From DUOH01 sp036562625 (GTDB taxonomy: Bacteria > Bacillota > UBA4882 > UBA10575): 21,822 nucleotides of DNA. The notes under the pieces are model-generated. The model was not told the origin of the DNA. It ran no database searches and was given only the letters and a program-made list of their open reading frames with translations. The DNA lies in assembly GCA_036562625.1 (NCBI GenBank), contig DATCJV010000002.1, positions 1-21,822 of the forward strand, read 5' to 3'. This document shows, in pieces, positions 8,452 to 15,954 of the stretch (its first letter is position 1; the number at the start of each line of letters is the position of its first letter). Position numbers and translations under genes: made by a program.

Positions 8452-9333
8452 CTATCCGATTCTGCGTTCTCTTTTCAGAAAGAGTTTTTGCAATGGTTCC
8501 AGATACGAGTAACCCGTGGAGACAGTGATATAGTCGATTTTATTCTTTCTGAACAGCCTCTCCAGGTTCTTGCGGCGGACAAAGACCCGGGCCTGAATCT
8601 CCGCTCTGACCTTTTCTTCCGACGTATCAATCATTGTCCTGTATCCGGTCTCCAGATCCTGTAAACGGAGTAAGCCAATCTCCGGCAGACTCTCTTCCCT
8701 GGGGTCTTCGATCCGGACGGCAATCACATCATGGCGCCTCTTTAATCCTTGCAATGCTTTTTCAAAATGGGTGTCAAAGAAATCCGAGAGGATAAAGACG
8801 ATACTGCGACGTTTCAAGATGGTATTCAGGTAGCCTAAAGCCGCGGCCAGATCGGTTTTCTTTCCAGACGGGCAATAGCCGAGGATCTCTCGGATTACCC
8901 GCAAAACATGCCTTCTTCCCTTTTGGGGAGGAAGATACTTCTCACAGCAGTCACTAAAAAGCAGTAATCCCACTTGATCATTGTTTTTAATGGCCAAGAA
9001 AGAAAGGAGAGCGGAGATCTCTGCCGCTAAATCTGATTTTAGCGCATTAACACTCCCGAAGTATTGAGAGGCGCTCAGATCAACCAGAAGCATTACTGTG
9101 AGTTCGCGTTCTTCAACATACCGCTTTATATAAGGCCTTCCGGTCCGGGCGGTCACATTCCAGTCGATGGCGCGGATGTCATCTCCCGGTTGATAAAGGC
9201 GAACTTCCTCGAATTCAATACCGACACCCCTGAATACACTGGCGTATTGTCCGCAGAGTACGCTATTGATTAGACGGTCGGTTTTGAATTGGATCTTTTT
9301 TACTTTTGCCCAAATTTCTTTGGCCGTTGGCAT
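8452..9333 (-). CDS. DUF58 family protein with VWA-like fold
   Basis: This 293-residue protein carries the DUF58 hallmark at about 46-75 (YQPGDDIRAIDWNVTARTG, then a Tyr-Ile-Lys-Arg-Tyr segment). A VWA-like region follows with D85-L-S87-A-S89, a MIDAS-type motif, and later FILSDFFD. No membrane segment is evident, so it is probably cytoplasmic. The TTG at 9339 is in frame, but the ATG at 9333 has GAGG 7 nt upstream and is preferred. It follows moxR after 52 bp and precedes the next gene by 15 bp. DUF58 proteins nearly always accompany MoxR ATPases and are proposed clients or adaptors. That role is inferred from the family and not shown for this protein. Confidence 0.88.
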   Translation of the reverse strand: MPTAKEIWAKVKKIQFKTDRLINSVLCGQYASVFRGVGIEFEEVRLYQPGDDIRAIDWNVTARTGRPYIKRYVEERELTVMLLVDLSASQYFGSVNALKSDLAAEISALLSFLAIKNNDQVGLLLFSDCCEKYLPPQKGRRHVLRVIREILGYCPSGKKTDLAAALGYLNTILKRRSIVFILSDFFDTHFEKALQGLKRRHDVIAVRIEDPREESLPEIGLLRLQDLETGYRTMIDTSEEKVRAEIQARVFVRRKNLERLFRKNKIDYITVSTGYSYLEPLQKLFLKRERRIG

Positions 9334-9385
9334 TTTCAAACCTCACTCCATCTTTACCGGTCAGGTTTTTCCCCGCGCAAACAAA

Positions 9386-10375
9386 TCAGGGGACCTCCAC
9401 TCCGTTTAAGATCCGGTCGATCACGTCCTCCACAGTGAGCTCTTCCGCTTCCGCCTCATAGGTGATGATGATCCGGTGACGCAATATATCATGAGCAATG
9501 ACTTTGATATCATTCGGAACGACGTATCCCCGTCCCTGAATAAAGGCATAGGCCTTGGCGGCCAGCGCAAAACTGATGGTAGCTCGGGGAGAGGCGCCGT
9601 ATTCAATGTACGGAGAGAGATTCAAGGCGTAATCCTCCGGCTTTCTAGTGGCCATGACAATATTTACTATGTACTCCTTAATTTTGGGATCCATATAGAT
9701 CTGATCCACTACACCTCTGGCTTTCAGAATATCCTGTGGCGAGATGACCGGTGTTACTTCCACCGTTTTTTCTGTGCGCGCCATCTTCTCCATAATCTTG
9801 ATTTCCGCTTCTTTACTGGGATAACCAAGTTTCAATTTTAGCATAAATCTGTCTAGTTGCGCTTCGGGTAAGGGGTAAGTGCCTTGTTGTTCCAGGGGGT
9901 TTTGTGTAGCCAAAACCATAAAGGGTTCGCCCAGGGGAAAGGTATTTTCTCCGATGGTTACCTGCTTTTCCTCCATCGCTTCCAACAGAGCGCTTTGTAC
10001 CTTGGCGGGCGCCCTGTTTATTTCATCCGCTAAAATGATCTGGGCGAAGATTGGTCCTTTTTTGGTAATGAACTCTCCAGTTTGGGGGTTATAGATCAGG
10101 GTGCCAAGCAGATCGGCTGGCAACAGATCCGGTGTGAACTGGATCCGTTGAAAATCTGCTTTGATGGTGGAGGCCAGGGTTTTGACGGCAAGGGTTTTCG
10201 CCAGACCGGGCACGCCCTCCAAGAGAATATGTCCATTGGCTAGAAGCCCGATGAGGAGACCGTTAATCAACTTTTCCTGGCCGACCAGGACTTTTTCCAT
10301 TTCTTCTTTTATTTGCGGAATGAAACGGCTCTGTGCGTTAATGGTTTCAGTAATTGCGGATAAACTGTCCAGCAT
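9386..10375 (-). CDS. moxR: MoxR-type AAA+ ATPase
   Basis: This 329-residue cytoplasmic ATPase is the first gene of the Bat operon. Visible motifs are Walker A GVPGLAKT (K60), Walker B IILADE (D117, E118) followed by the MoxR-typical INRAP, sensor 1 in ATQNP at about 156-160, and an arginine segment in EAQLDRF. The length and ending (ITYEAEAEELTVEDVIDRIL) fit the family. Two in-frame ATGs lie two codons apart. GGAGG is almost adjacent to the upstream one (10381) and spaced 6 nt from the second, so I start at 10375. MoxR proteins act as chaperone-like ATPases on VWA proteins, and the DUF58, BatA and BatB products encoded next to it are the likely partners. Confidence 0.93.
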   Translation of the reverse strand: MLDSLSAITETINAQSRFIPQIKEEMEKVLVGQEKLINGLLIGLLANGHILLEGVPGLAKTLAVKTLASTIKADFQRIQFTPDLLPADLLGTLIYNPQTGEFITKKGPIFAQIILADEINRAPAKVQSALLEAMEEKQVTIGENTFPLGEPFMVLATQNPLEQQGTYPLPEAQLDRFMLKLKLGYPSKEAEIKIMEKMARTEKTVEVTPVISPQDILKARGVVDQIYMDPKIKEYIVNIVMATRKPEDYALNLSPYIEYGASPRATISFALAAKAYAFIQGRGYVVPNDIKVIAHDILRHRIIITYEAEAEELTVEDVIDRILNGVEVP

Positions 10376-10720
10376 GGGCATACCTCCATACTTTACGGAA
10401 TTGGTCCGTCATTGTTTATAGATTCGGACAGAAGAGAGTGGATAAAGCAGAAGGCGGTTGTGCACAGTCTGTAATGTATAGTGACAGTCTATAGCAGCGC
10501 CTCCTCCATTGATCTTAATAACGTTCTAATTTTACCGCAAGTTCCAAAAAAAGACCAATTCACTCCTGAATACCTTGCCGAGCAAGTTAAAAAAGTCACT
10601 TTCCCAGGTAGGAAAAGGATCTTTTTCCACAGGTTTATCAATTCTTAGACCGTTTGTCAGAGCAATATGTTAAAATAAAGGCATAAACAGAAAAAAAAGT
10701 AAACTGGAGAGGTGATCAAA
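10376..10720. other. Divergent intergenic region between moxR operon and SDR gene
   Basis: No gene was recognised in these 345 bases. A weak - strand promoter candidate for the Bat operon is TTGGTC (complement of 10553-10558), an 18-nt spacer, and TAAAAT (complement of 10529-10534). It would give a leader of about 150 nt. On the + strand, TTGTCA (10654-10659) lies too close to TAAAAT (10671-10676) to be a normal promoter. Two copies of ACAGTCT lie exactly 20 bp apart at 10464 and 10484 in the putative moxR leader. Confidence 0.4.
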
Positions 10721-11473
10721 GTGGCTCACACTGTATTAATCACAGGCGCTGGCAATGGTCTGGGTTTGGCTTTAACCAAGAGACTCCTGGAACTAGGCTG
10801 GCAGGTTTTTGCCGGCTATCACCGAAGTGCCGAACGGCTTCAAGCCTTAACTCCGGTGGCGCCCGGCGCCACTGGCTCGGACCTTATAATCTTTCCTTTG
10901 GATGTTACGAAGACCGAGTCGATTCGAAAAGCATTTGAGACTGTGTCTTCCGCCACACCTGCTTTGGATATTCTCTTGAATAATGCCGGTGTACATCTGG
11001 AGGATAAACATACCCCCTTTGAAGAATTGGATTTTACCGACGGACACCTGGAAAAGAGTATGGCGGTGAACGCCTTCGGTCCGCTCCGGGTGGTTCAACA
11101 ATTCTTGCCCTTATTGGAGGCAGGTGAAGGGAAGCAGATCATCAATATTTCTTCAGAAGCCGGCAGCATTGGCAGTTGCTGGCGGAAACAGGAATTCGGT
11201 TATTGTATGTCCAAGGCGGCTTTGAACATGCAAACCAAGATCCTGCACAATTGCTTACAACCGCGTGGTTTCCGCCTTTTAGCCGTTCACCCCGGTTGGA
11301 TGCGCACAGAGATGGGCGGCGCTGATGCGGATATAGAGGCGGAAGAGGCGGCAGAGGGGATTGTCAAATTAATCATTACGCGTGACAAGGGCGCCCGGCA
11401 GGATCAAGACTTAGATAACGGGCCCGGTGATGGATTGTACTATGATTATCAAGGAAAACCTTTACAGTGGTGA
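10721..11473 (+). CDS. Short-chain dehydrogenase/reductase (SDR) family oxidoreductase
   Basis: This is a 250-residue classical SDR, probably a cytoplasmic NAD(P)-dependent oxidoreductase. The Rossmann motif T8-G-A-G-N-G-L-G15 is at the N-terminus and NNAG is at 87-90. The catalytic set is Ser144/145 (INISSEAG), Tyr161 and Lys165 (YCMSK), followed by HPGWMRTEMG. A GTG at 10712 is in frame, but AGGTGATC forms a long match to the 16S rRNA 3' end just before the GTG at 10721, which I take as the start. The ending YYDYQGKPLQW resembles the C-factor/sniffer-like SDR branch. The substrate cannot be told from sequence. The ThuA-like gene begins 7 bp downstream, so the two are almost certainly co-transcribed. 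Confidence 0.9.
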   Translation: MAHTVLITGAGNGLGLALTKRLLELGWQVFAGYHRSAERLQALTPVAPGATGSDLIIFPLDVTKTESIRKAFETVSSATPALDILLNNAGVHLEDKHTPFEELDFTDGHLEKSMAVNAFGPLRVVQQFLPLLEAGEGKQIINISSEAGSIGSCWRKQEFGYCMSKAALNMQTKILHNCLQPRGFRLLAVHPGWMRTEMGGADADIEAEEAAEGIVKLIITRDKGARQDQDLDNGPGDGLYYDYQGKPLQW

Positions 11474-11480
11474 GGACGAG

Positions 11481-12134
11481 ATGAAGCAAAAAAAGATACT
11501 GCTCCTCTTGGGCGGCCGTTGGCATGATTTTTCCGGTTTTGCCCGGGCGATGGATAATCTGCTCAATACCGGAGAATTTGTCATTGAACCCACTTATGAC
11601 CCAGCAAAACTTTTGCGCCTGTCTGAAGATGGTTATGATCTCGTTATCAACTATACCTGCTTTGCACAACCGGATCCCCGCGCTCCGTTGATTGGCAGCG
11701 ACCGGTTGGATGAGGAGGAGGTAACTGCTTGCGGTAAATGGGTACGGGAGGGAGGTAACCTTTTGTCCGTTCATGCCTCCACAGTCTTAGGTGAATCTTA
11801 TCCCGGTCTGAAGAAATTGCTGGGAGGTGCTTTTCTCTGCCATCCCGAGCCTTTTTCCTTCATGGTCTATCCTTTGGCAGAGCAACACCCGATTACCGAT
11901 GGAATAGAAGCCTTTGCTGTGTATGATGAATTTTTCCAACAAGAGTATGATCCCGCTGTTCACCTGCATATGGTGGCCATGGACCGAGGAAAGGTTTATC
12001 CTATGGTGTGGAGCAAACCGGAGGGCCGGGGTAAAGTGGCGCATATTGCTATGGGCCATGATGCAAATGTTTGGCGGAACCCTTCCTATCAGCGCCTGAT
12101 CTTCCAAACAATCGCCTGGCTATTGGCTGTTTAA
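11481..12134 (+). CDS. ThuA-like domain protein
   Basis: This 217-residue protein has a ThuA-like (class I glutamine amidotransferase-like) fold. Typical segments are the N-terminal KKILLLLGGRWHDFSG, the DLVINYTCF strand, GGNLLSVHAST at about 93-103, HPITDGIEAF, and the C-terminal GHDANVWRNPSYQRL signature. No membrane segment is seen. The open frame begins upstream at 11427 inside the SDR gene, but the ATG at 11481 has GAGG just upstream and starts the conserved fold, so I chose it. ThuA was named from disaccharide (trehalose) utilisation loci, and many members lack a known reaction. With an SDR partner, a role in sugar or polyol oxidation is possible, but no transporter or glycosidase is nearby to support it. 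Confidence 0.85.
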   Translation: MKQKKILLLLGGRWHDFSGFARAMDNLLNTGEFVIEPTYDPAKLLRLSEDGYDLVINYTCFAQPDPRAPLIGSDRLDEEEVTACGKWVREGGNLLSVHASTVLGESYPGLKKLLGGAFLCHPEPFSFMVYPLAEQHPITDGIEAFAVYDEFFQQEYDPAVHLHMVAMDRGKVYPMVWSKPEGRGKVAHIAMGHDANVWRNPSYQRLIFQTIAWLLAV

Positions 12135-12272
12135 ATTAGTAAAAACTTGCGTAAACTATAATCGTTTCAGTTTAACCTCTGAGCTACGGCCTTTTTATCC
12201 GGCTGACTGGGAGACCGTTGGTGTACGGCTTCTTCTTGATAATCATCAGCAAAGGGCGGGGAGATAAAGCAA

Positions 12273-12908
12273 ATGAAGACCGTCAGACTGAATTTCGCCG
12301 TCATCTTGGGTCTGTGGTTCTTAATCAGTCTGCTTTTAACCGGGTGTACTACATACAGCGGACTTTGGGATCGTTTTTGGGAACGGTTCGGTTTCAACCA
12401 GCCACGGTCGGAAGAAAGAAGGGACAGGCCTGAATGGTCTAGGCGTCCCGGGAATACGGAAAGTGAAGAAAATCCGGGTGACCATGGAGAACTGGTAGAA
12501 GAGGCGCAAAGAACCTTGAATGAGTTGGAGGAAGAGGTCTTTACCAGGATTAATGATTACCGGATCTCCAAAGGTCTAAATACGTTGGCCAGTGATGAAC
12601 GCCTGGTGGAGCAGGCTAGAATACACAGCAGGAATATGGGCCGGGGTGCGGTAGCCTTTGGCCATCAAGGCTTCCAGGAAAGAATCAAGGCGACGGCCAT
12701 TCCGTATAAATCCGCTGCCGAGAATGTGGCCTACACTAAGCAGTCCGATCCGGCTTCCGCTGTAGTGGAAGGTTGGATCGCCAGTGAAGGACACCGGCGG
12801 AATATTGAAGGCCGCTTTGACTTGACCGGTATCGGAGTGATCCGGAATGAAGAGGGGTTCTACTACTTTACGCAGTTGTTTCTCTTGTCCGGTGGGGGAG
12901 ATGGGTAA
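12273..12908 (+). CDS. CAP/SCP-domain lipoprotein (YkwD-like)
   Basis: This 211-residue protein has a lipoprotein signal with lipobox LLTG-C25, so it is probably anchored to the outer face of the cytoplasmic membrane. A polar, charged linker spans about 45-85 and a CAP (cysteine-rich secretory/antigen 5/PR-1) domain about 88-209. Conserved CAP features are INDYRISKGLNTL, the His in ARIHSRNM (H118), GHQGF (H131), AENVAY, and GWIASEGHRRNI near the end. GGGGAG lies about 10 nt before the ATG. Bacterial YkwD-like proteins are often linked to sporulation or stress in Bacillota, but the activity of the domain is not settled. It is followed by a strong bidirectional terminator. Confidence 0.88.
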   Translation: MKTVRLNFAVILGLWFLISLLLTGCTTYSGLWDRFWERFGFNQPRSEERRDRPEWSRRPGNTESEENPGDHGELVEEAQRTLNELEEEVFTRINDYRISKGLNTLASDERLVEQARIHSRNMGRGAVAFGHQGFQERIKATAIPYKSAAENVAYTKQSDPASAVVEGWIASEGHRRNIEGRFDLTGIGVIRNEEGFYYFTQLFLLSGGGDG

Positions 12909-12936
12909 GAGAAAAACGTAACGTATTTATTGAATT

Positions 12937-12984
12937 TTGACAATAAACCCTCCTGCATTTCGCAGAAGGGTTTACTGTTGTCAA
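12937..12984. terminator. Bidirectional intrinsic terminator between convergent genes
   Basis: A long stem-loop lies between the CAP gene (+) and the glutamine synthetase-like gene (-). The outer arms TTGACAA (12937-12943) and TTGTCAA (12978-12984) pair. Next come TAAACCCT with AGGGTTTA, then CTGC with GCAG, closing on a five-base loop ATTTC. One C/A mismatch and a three-base bulge interrupt it. A/T-rich flanks on both sides fit use in both directions, though there is no perfect U-tract. Confidence 0.8.
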
Positions 12985-13066
12985 TGATAAAACATGGCGG
13001 TAACAATAAACATAGTTGTCAGGTGGTCACTACTTTTATTTCTCTTTGTCCTCCGGGAGCAAGTGT

Positions 13067-14959
13067 TTAGAAGAAATTCCGCCGGTATTCCGCGTAGAGC
13101 TTCTTTAGAATCTGCATTTTTTCGGCGATCACCAGTTGCAAGCGGGAAACCTCCGGGTAATTTTTATCGTTGATCGCCTGCCGTAACTGGGTAAATAAGG
13201 ACAGCGACTCCGGGCGATCTTTCATCAACTCCCGCTTCAGGTCTTGGATTTTATCGGCACGCGCTTTGTCCAGGGCGGTTACTTCACCGTCATCCAGTAA
13301 ACGCAGGGAACGGATGACTTCCATGTTTTCCGGGAGGATACGGTCTTTGAGTTCCATCACCCATTGATTCAACATGGCCAGAGAATAGGATTGTATAATT
13401 TTGGAATCGAAGATATCTCCCTGCATCAGAACCCAGGTCTTTTCGGGGTATTTTTGCAGATTATCAATGGCCTCCCATACCGTAGACGGCGGGATGCCGA
13501 AGAGTTTGTTCCTTTCCTCTTGGCTGTAGGCGTGAAAAACATCCTCTTCACTCCGGTACATCCGGTCGGTCTCCAAGTATTTTCCGGTTTCACCCGCGGC
13601 TTTGGAAAACTCTCGCTCCAGTTCAGCGCTGGTACGTTTCTCTCTTACAACGTGATTGATCCCATCCATCATTCCTTGATATAGGGCTGCTAAGGCCAGG
13701 TAGGTGTTGGTATGAGGGTTTGGCGCCCGGACTTCAAACCGAGTGGCCAGTGGATTATCGGTTTCCCGGATTAAACCTACCAAGACTGTACGGTTGCGGG
13801 AAGGGGTATTCACATCGTGTCCGACAGAAGCCACAATACAGACCGGAGCTTCAAAGCCGGGCTTCAACCGGTTGAAAGCGTCATTGGAGGCGGTGATAAA
13901 AGTGCCAATCACCTCATAATTCTTTAAAACGCCCATCAGTGCGCCCCAACCCACTGGACTCAGGTAATCTTTACCGGGGTTCGCCGGAGTAAAAAGGTTC
14001 CGCACAGTACCGTCTTTTAAGCGTACAGCCAGTCCCACATGAGTATGTTCTCCGTTTCCGGCGACTTCCTCCATGGGTTTGGCCATAAAAGTCACTTCCA
14101 GGCCATGCCGGCGGAAGGTTTCTTTGATGATAATCCTGGCTACCAGTTCATTATCTGCTGCTTGTAAGGCTTCGGCGTATTTCCAATCAATCTCCAATTG
14201 TTCCATCACATGAGTCAAGCCACCGTCCTGGGTAATTTGGGCCTTGATCCCGCCGACTTCTTTATGTCCCATCTCCGGCTCCAAACCATACTTTTCCAGG
14301 AGAAGCAAGGAATGTTCAAGGGCTGTCCTGACTACGCCCTTCGTTCGTTTCCAGTATTGTTCCTGTAGCACCTGGGAGACAGTGAGCTGTTCTACTTCTG
14401 CCTTTTCATTGGGAGTTTTCACCCAGAATTCAAGTTCTGTAGCTGAGGTCAAGATGACATCCAGAATTTCATCGGCTTTGAAACCGTACGCTTCGGCAAA
14501 CTCCGGGTTGGCTCTAAGTAATTCCGGGACTTCTTTCTTTACCCTTTCCATCGCCCGGAGCAGGATGGAGCGGGAATCGATTCGTTTTCCCGAATGAATC
14601 AAAAACGAAGGAATGCGCAGGGTGCCAATGGGCTTACCGGAGGAATCCAGGTGTTCAAAGTTATAATCGATGAACCAGTTTACGGAATGATCAGCCTCAA
14701 AGTCTACTTTTCCATTGTTCAAGGTGGCGATTCCGGGCAGGATCACGCTTGAACCGTCTGTTTGCACGCCACCGGCGAGAAATTTATCCGGATCTTTCAG
14801 AAAATTGGAGATTGGGATCTTTTCATCCGTATCATTACCGCCCAAGTCCACTCCGACCATGGAGACGAATTTTATCTCCGGACGGGCGGTGAGTAACTTC
14901 TTGAGTTCTTTGGCATTTCGACATTCCGGAGGGATTATATAGATCAGTTCATCAGTCAT
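13067..14959 (-). CDS. Glutamine synthetase-family protein, long form (630 residues)
   Basis: This protein carries a glutamine synthetase fold. The N-terminal beta-grasp part is at about 30-130 and the catalytic part at about 165-440. Recognisable core motifs are ATELEFW (metal-binding Glu region), HKEVGGIKAQIT, FMAKPMEEVAGNGEHTHVGL (the His-containing ATP/metal loop) and RFEVRAPNPHTNTYLALAALYQGMMDGI. A helical C-terminal region of about 190 residues follows. At 630 residues it is longer than GSI (about 450) and shorter than most GSIII (about 700), and its His loop differs from that of GSIII. It may be a true ammonia-assimilating enzyme or a GS-like ligase for another amine. The ATG at 14959 has only a weak ribosome binding site (AAGGAAG, about 14 nt away). 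It has its own promoter. Confidence 0.82.
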   Translation of the reverse strand: MTDELIYIIPPECRNAKELKKLLTARPEIKFVSMVGVDLGGNDTDEKIPISNFLKDPDKFLAGGVQTDGSSVILPGIATLNNGKVDFEADHSVNWFIDYNFEHLDSSGKPIGTLRIPSFLIHSGKRIDSRSILLRAMERVKKEVPELLRANPEFAEAYGFKADEILDVILTSATELEFWVKTPNEKAEVEQLTVSQVLQEQYWKRTKGVVRTALEHSLLLLEKYGLEPEMGHKEVGGIKAQITQDGGLTHVMEQLEIDWKYAEALQAADNELVARIIIKETFRRHGLEVTFMAKPMEEVAGNGEHTHVGLAVRLKDGTVRNLFTPANPGKDYLSPVGWGALMGVLKNYEVIGTFITASNDAFNRLKPGFEAPVCIVASVGHDVNTPSRNRTVLVGLIRETDNPLATRFEVRAPNPHTNTYLALAALYQGMMDGINHVVREKRTSAELEREFSKAAGETGKYLETDRMYRSEEDVFHAYSQEERNKLFGIPPSTVWEAIDNLQKYPEKTWVLMQGDIFDSKIIQSYSLAMLNQWVMELKDRILPENMEVIRSLRLLDDGEVTALDKARADKIQDLKRELMKDRPESLSLFTQLRQAINDKNYPEVSRLQLVIAEKMQILKKLYAEYRRNFF

Positions 14960-15051
14960 GGTTCTTCACTCAACTTCCTTTACGATATAGAAAAATACTT
15001 CATTGGATTATTTCCGGGAATTACTTTATCTTCAACGAAGTCAATAATTGT

Positions 15052-15080
15052 ATTATATCAAGAAGAGTTAAGCGAGTAAA
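15052..15080 (-). promoter_or_regulatory. Extended -10 promoter of the glutamine synthetase-like gene
   Basis: Read on the - strand: -35 TTTACT (complement of 15075-15080), a 17-nt spacer, and -10 TATAAT (complement of 15052-15057) preceded by TGA, giving an extended TGnTATAAT. The predicted start near 15045 leaves a leader of about 85 nt. Close to the start point is a short inverted repeat CTTC-AAC-GAAG (15030-15040), and further in is TTCC-G-GGAA (15012-15020). No GlnR-type TGTNA-N7-TNACA site was seen. Confidence 0.7.
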
Positions 15081-15131
15081 ATGGATCAGTTATTTTTGCA
15101 AAGATTTAAAGAAATGGGCAACCGTTGTTCT

Positions 15132-15755
15132 TTATTCGGCAAAGTCCGGTTTTGCTGAGTAATTTTTCCGGACAAAAGGCACAAAGCGGACAAACCCGTG
15201 ATTTTCCTTATATAATATGCCGTTACGGCGGACAATCCGCCACAGGATCTGGATGGCGTTAGCGGGACCTACAGGTAGAACCAGACGGCCGCCTTCAGCC
15301 AACTGTTCTGGCAGGGGGGAAGGGATCTCCTCATGGGCGGCTGTGACTATAATGGCTTCAAAGGGCGCTGCTTCTTCCCAGCCATGGTAACCGTCACCGA
15401 TCCTGAATTCTATGTTGGTGTAACCCAAAGATTTAAGGGTTTGGCGGGCTTTATGAGCCAAAGGCGGTATAACCTCGATGGTATATACCTTTCTGGCAAT
15501 TTCGGCCAGAATAGCGGTTTGATAACCGGAACCCGTTCCCACTTCTAAAACACGATCCGTATCTTTTAAATCAAGCAGTTGGGTCATGAGGGCGACAATA
15601 TAAGGTTGGGAGATGGTTTGTCCATAGCCGATGGGTAAAGGTTGATCTTCATAAGCATAGGGCAGATCCTCCGGTAAGACAAAACGATGGCGGGGAACTG
15701 TGGCCATGGCTGTCAATACTCGCGGATCCTTTATTCCTTTCTCCTCCATATCCAT
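15132..15755 (-). CDS. pcm: Protein-L-isoaspartate O-methyltransferase
   Basis: This 207-residue cytoplasmic protein repairs L-isoaspartyl residues by SAM-dependent carboxyl methylation. Family motifs are GIKDPRVL followed by VPRHRFV, the active-site segment GYGQTISQPYIVA (about 43-55), SAM motif I VLEVGTGSGYQTA (69-81), VIVTAA-like IIVTAAHEEIP, and LVLPVG. The N-terminus is shorter than usual: about 15 residues that normally precede GIKDPRV are missing. A TAA stop lies two codons before the ATG, so the frame cannot extend upstream. No ribosome binding site is seen in the 15 bases before the ATG. The gene lies between the amidase gene and the glutamine synthetase-like gene on the same strand. 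It may be weakly translated. Confidence 0.88.
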   Translation of the reverse strand: MDMEEKGIKDPRVLTAMATVPRHRFVLPEDLPYAYEDQPLPIGYGQTISQPYIVALMTQLLDLKDTDRVLEVGTGSGYQTAILAEIARKVYTIEVIPPLAHKARQTLKSLGYTNIEFRIGDGYHGWEEAAPFEAIIVTAAHEEIPSPLPEQLAEGGRLVLPVGPANAIQILWRIVRRNGILYKENHGFVRFVPFVRKNYSAKPDFAE

Positions 15756-15813
15756 CTTTTATGCCCGAAATCATTGCTTTATCTATAATCCGTGCGTGCA
15801 GAAATTTTCTCAC

Positions 15814-15832
15814 AGTAAACCACTGGTTTACT
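15814..15832. repeat. Perfect 19-bp palindrome upstream of pcm
   Basis: AGTAAACCA (15814-15822) and TGGTTTACT (15824-15832) are exact reverse complements around a single C. There is no T-tract on either side, so a terminator is unlikely. The position, about 60 bp upstream of the pcm start and about 120 bp downstream of the amidase stop, fits an operator. A second palindrome TAGAATTCTA lies at 15901-15910. Confidence 0.6.
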
Positions 15833-15954
15833 TAACGGATTTCCTGTTTTCTCCAATTCCGGGCAGTTTCACCTCCCCGTTTACCACTATTATCCGGCAG
15901 TAGAATTCTATACGCTCTTAAAAAAACCTCTTCTCAAGCTTACCGGTGTCATCA

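Noticed and set aside
12157..12162. TATAAT after the ThuA-like gene as promoter of the CAP lipoprotein gene
   Set aside because: The hexamer is perfect, but no -35 box lies at a 16-18 nt spacing and there is no TG extension, so it is not listed as a feature.
12152..12174. TAAACT/AGTTTA inverted repeat as a terminator of the SDR-ThuA pair
   Set aside because: The stem is only six A/T-rich pairs with an 11-base loop and no T-tract.
15905..15950. T-run on the - strand after the amidase gene as an intrinsic terminator
   Set aside because: Seven T's are present, but the preceding bases form only a three-pair stem.
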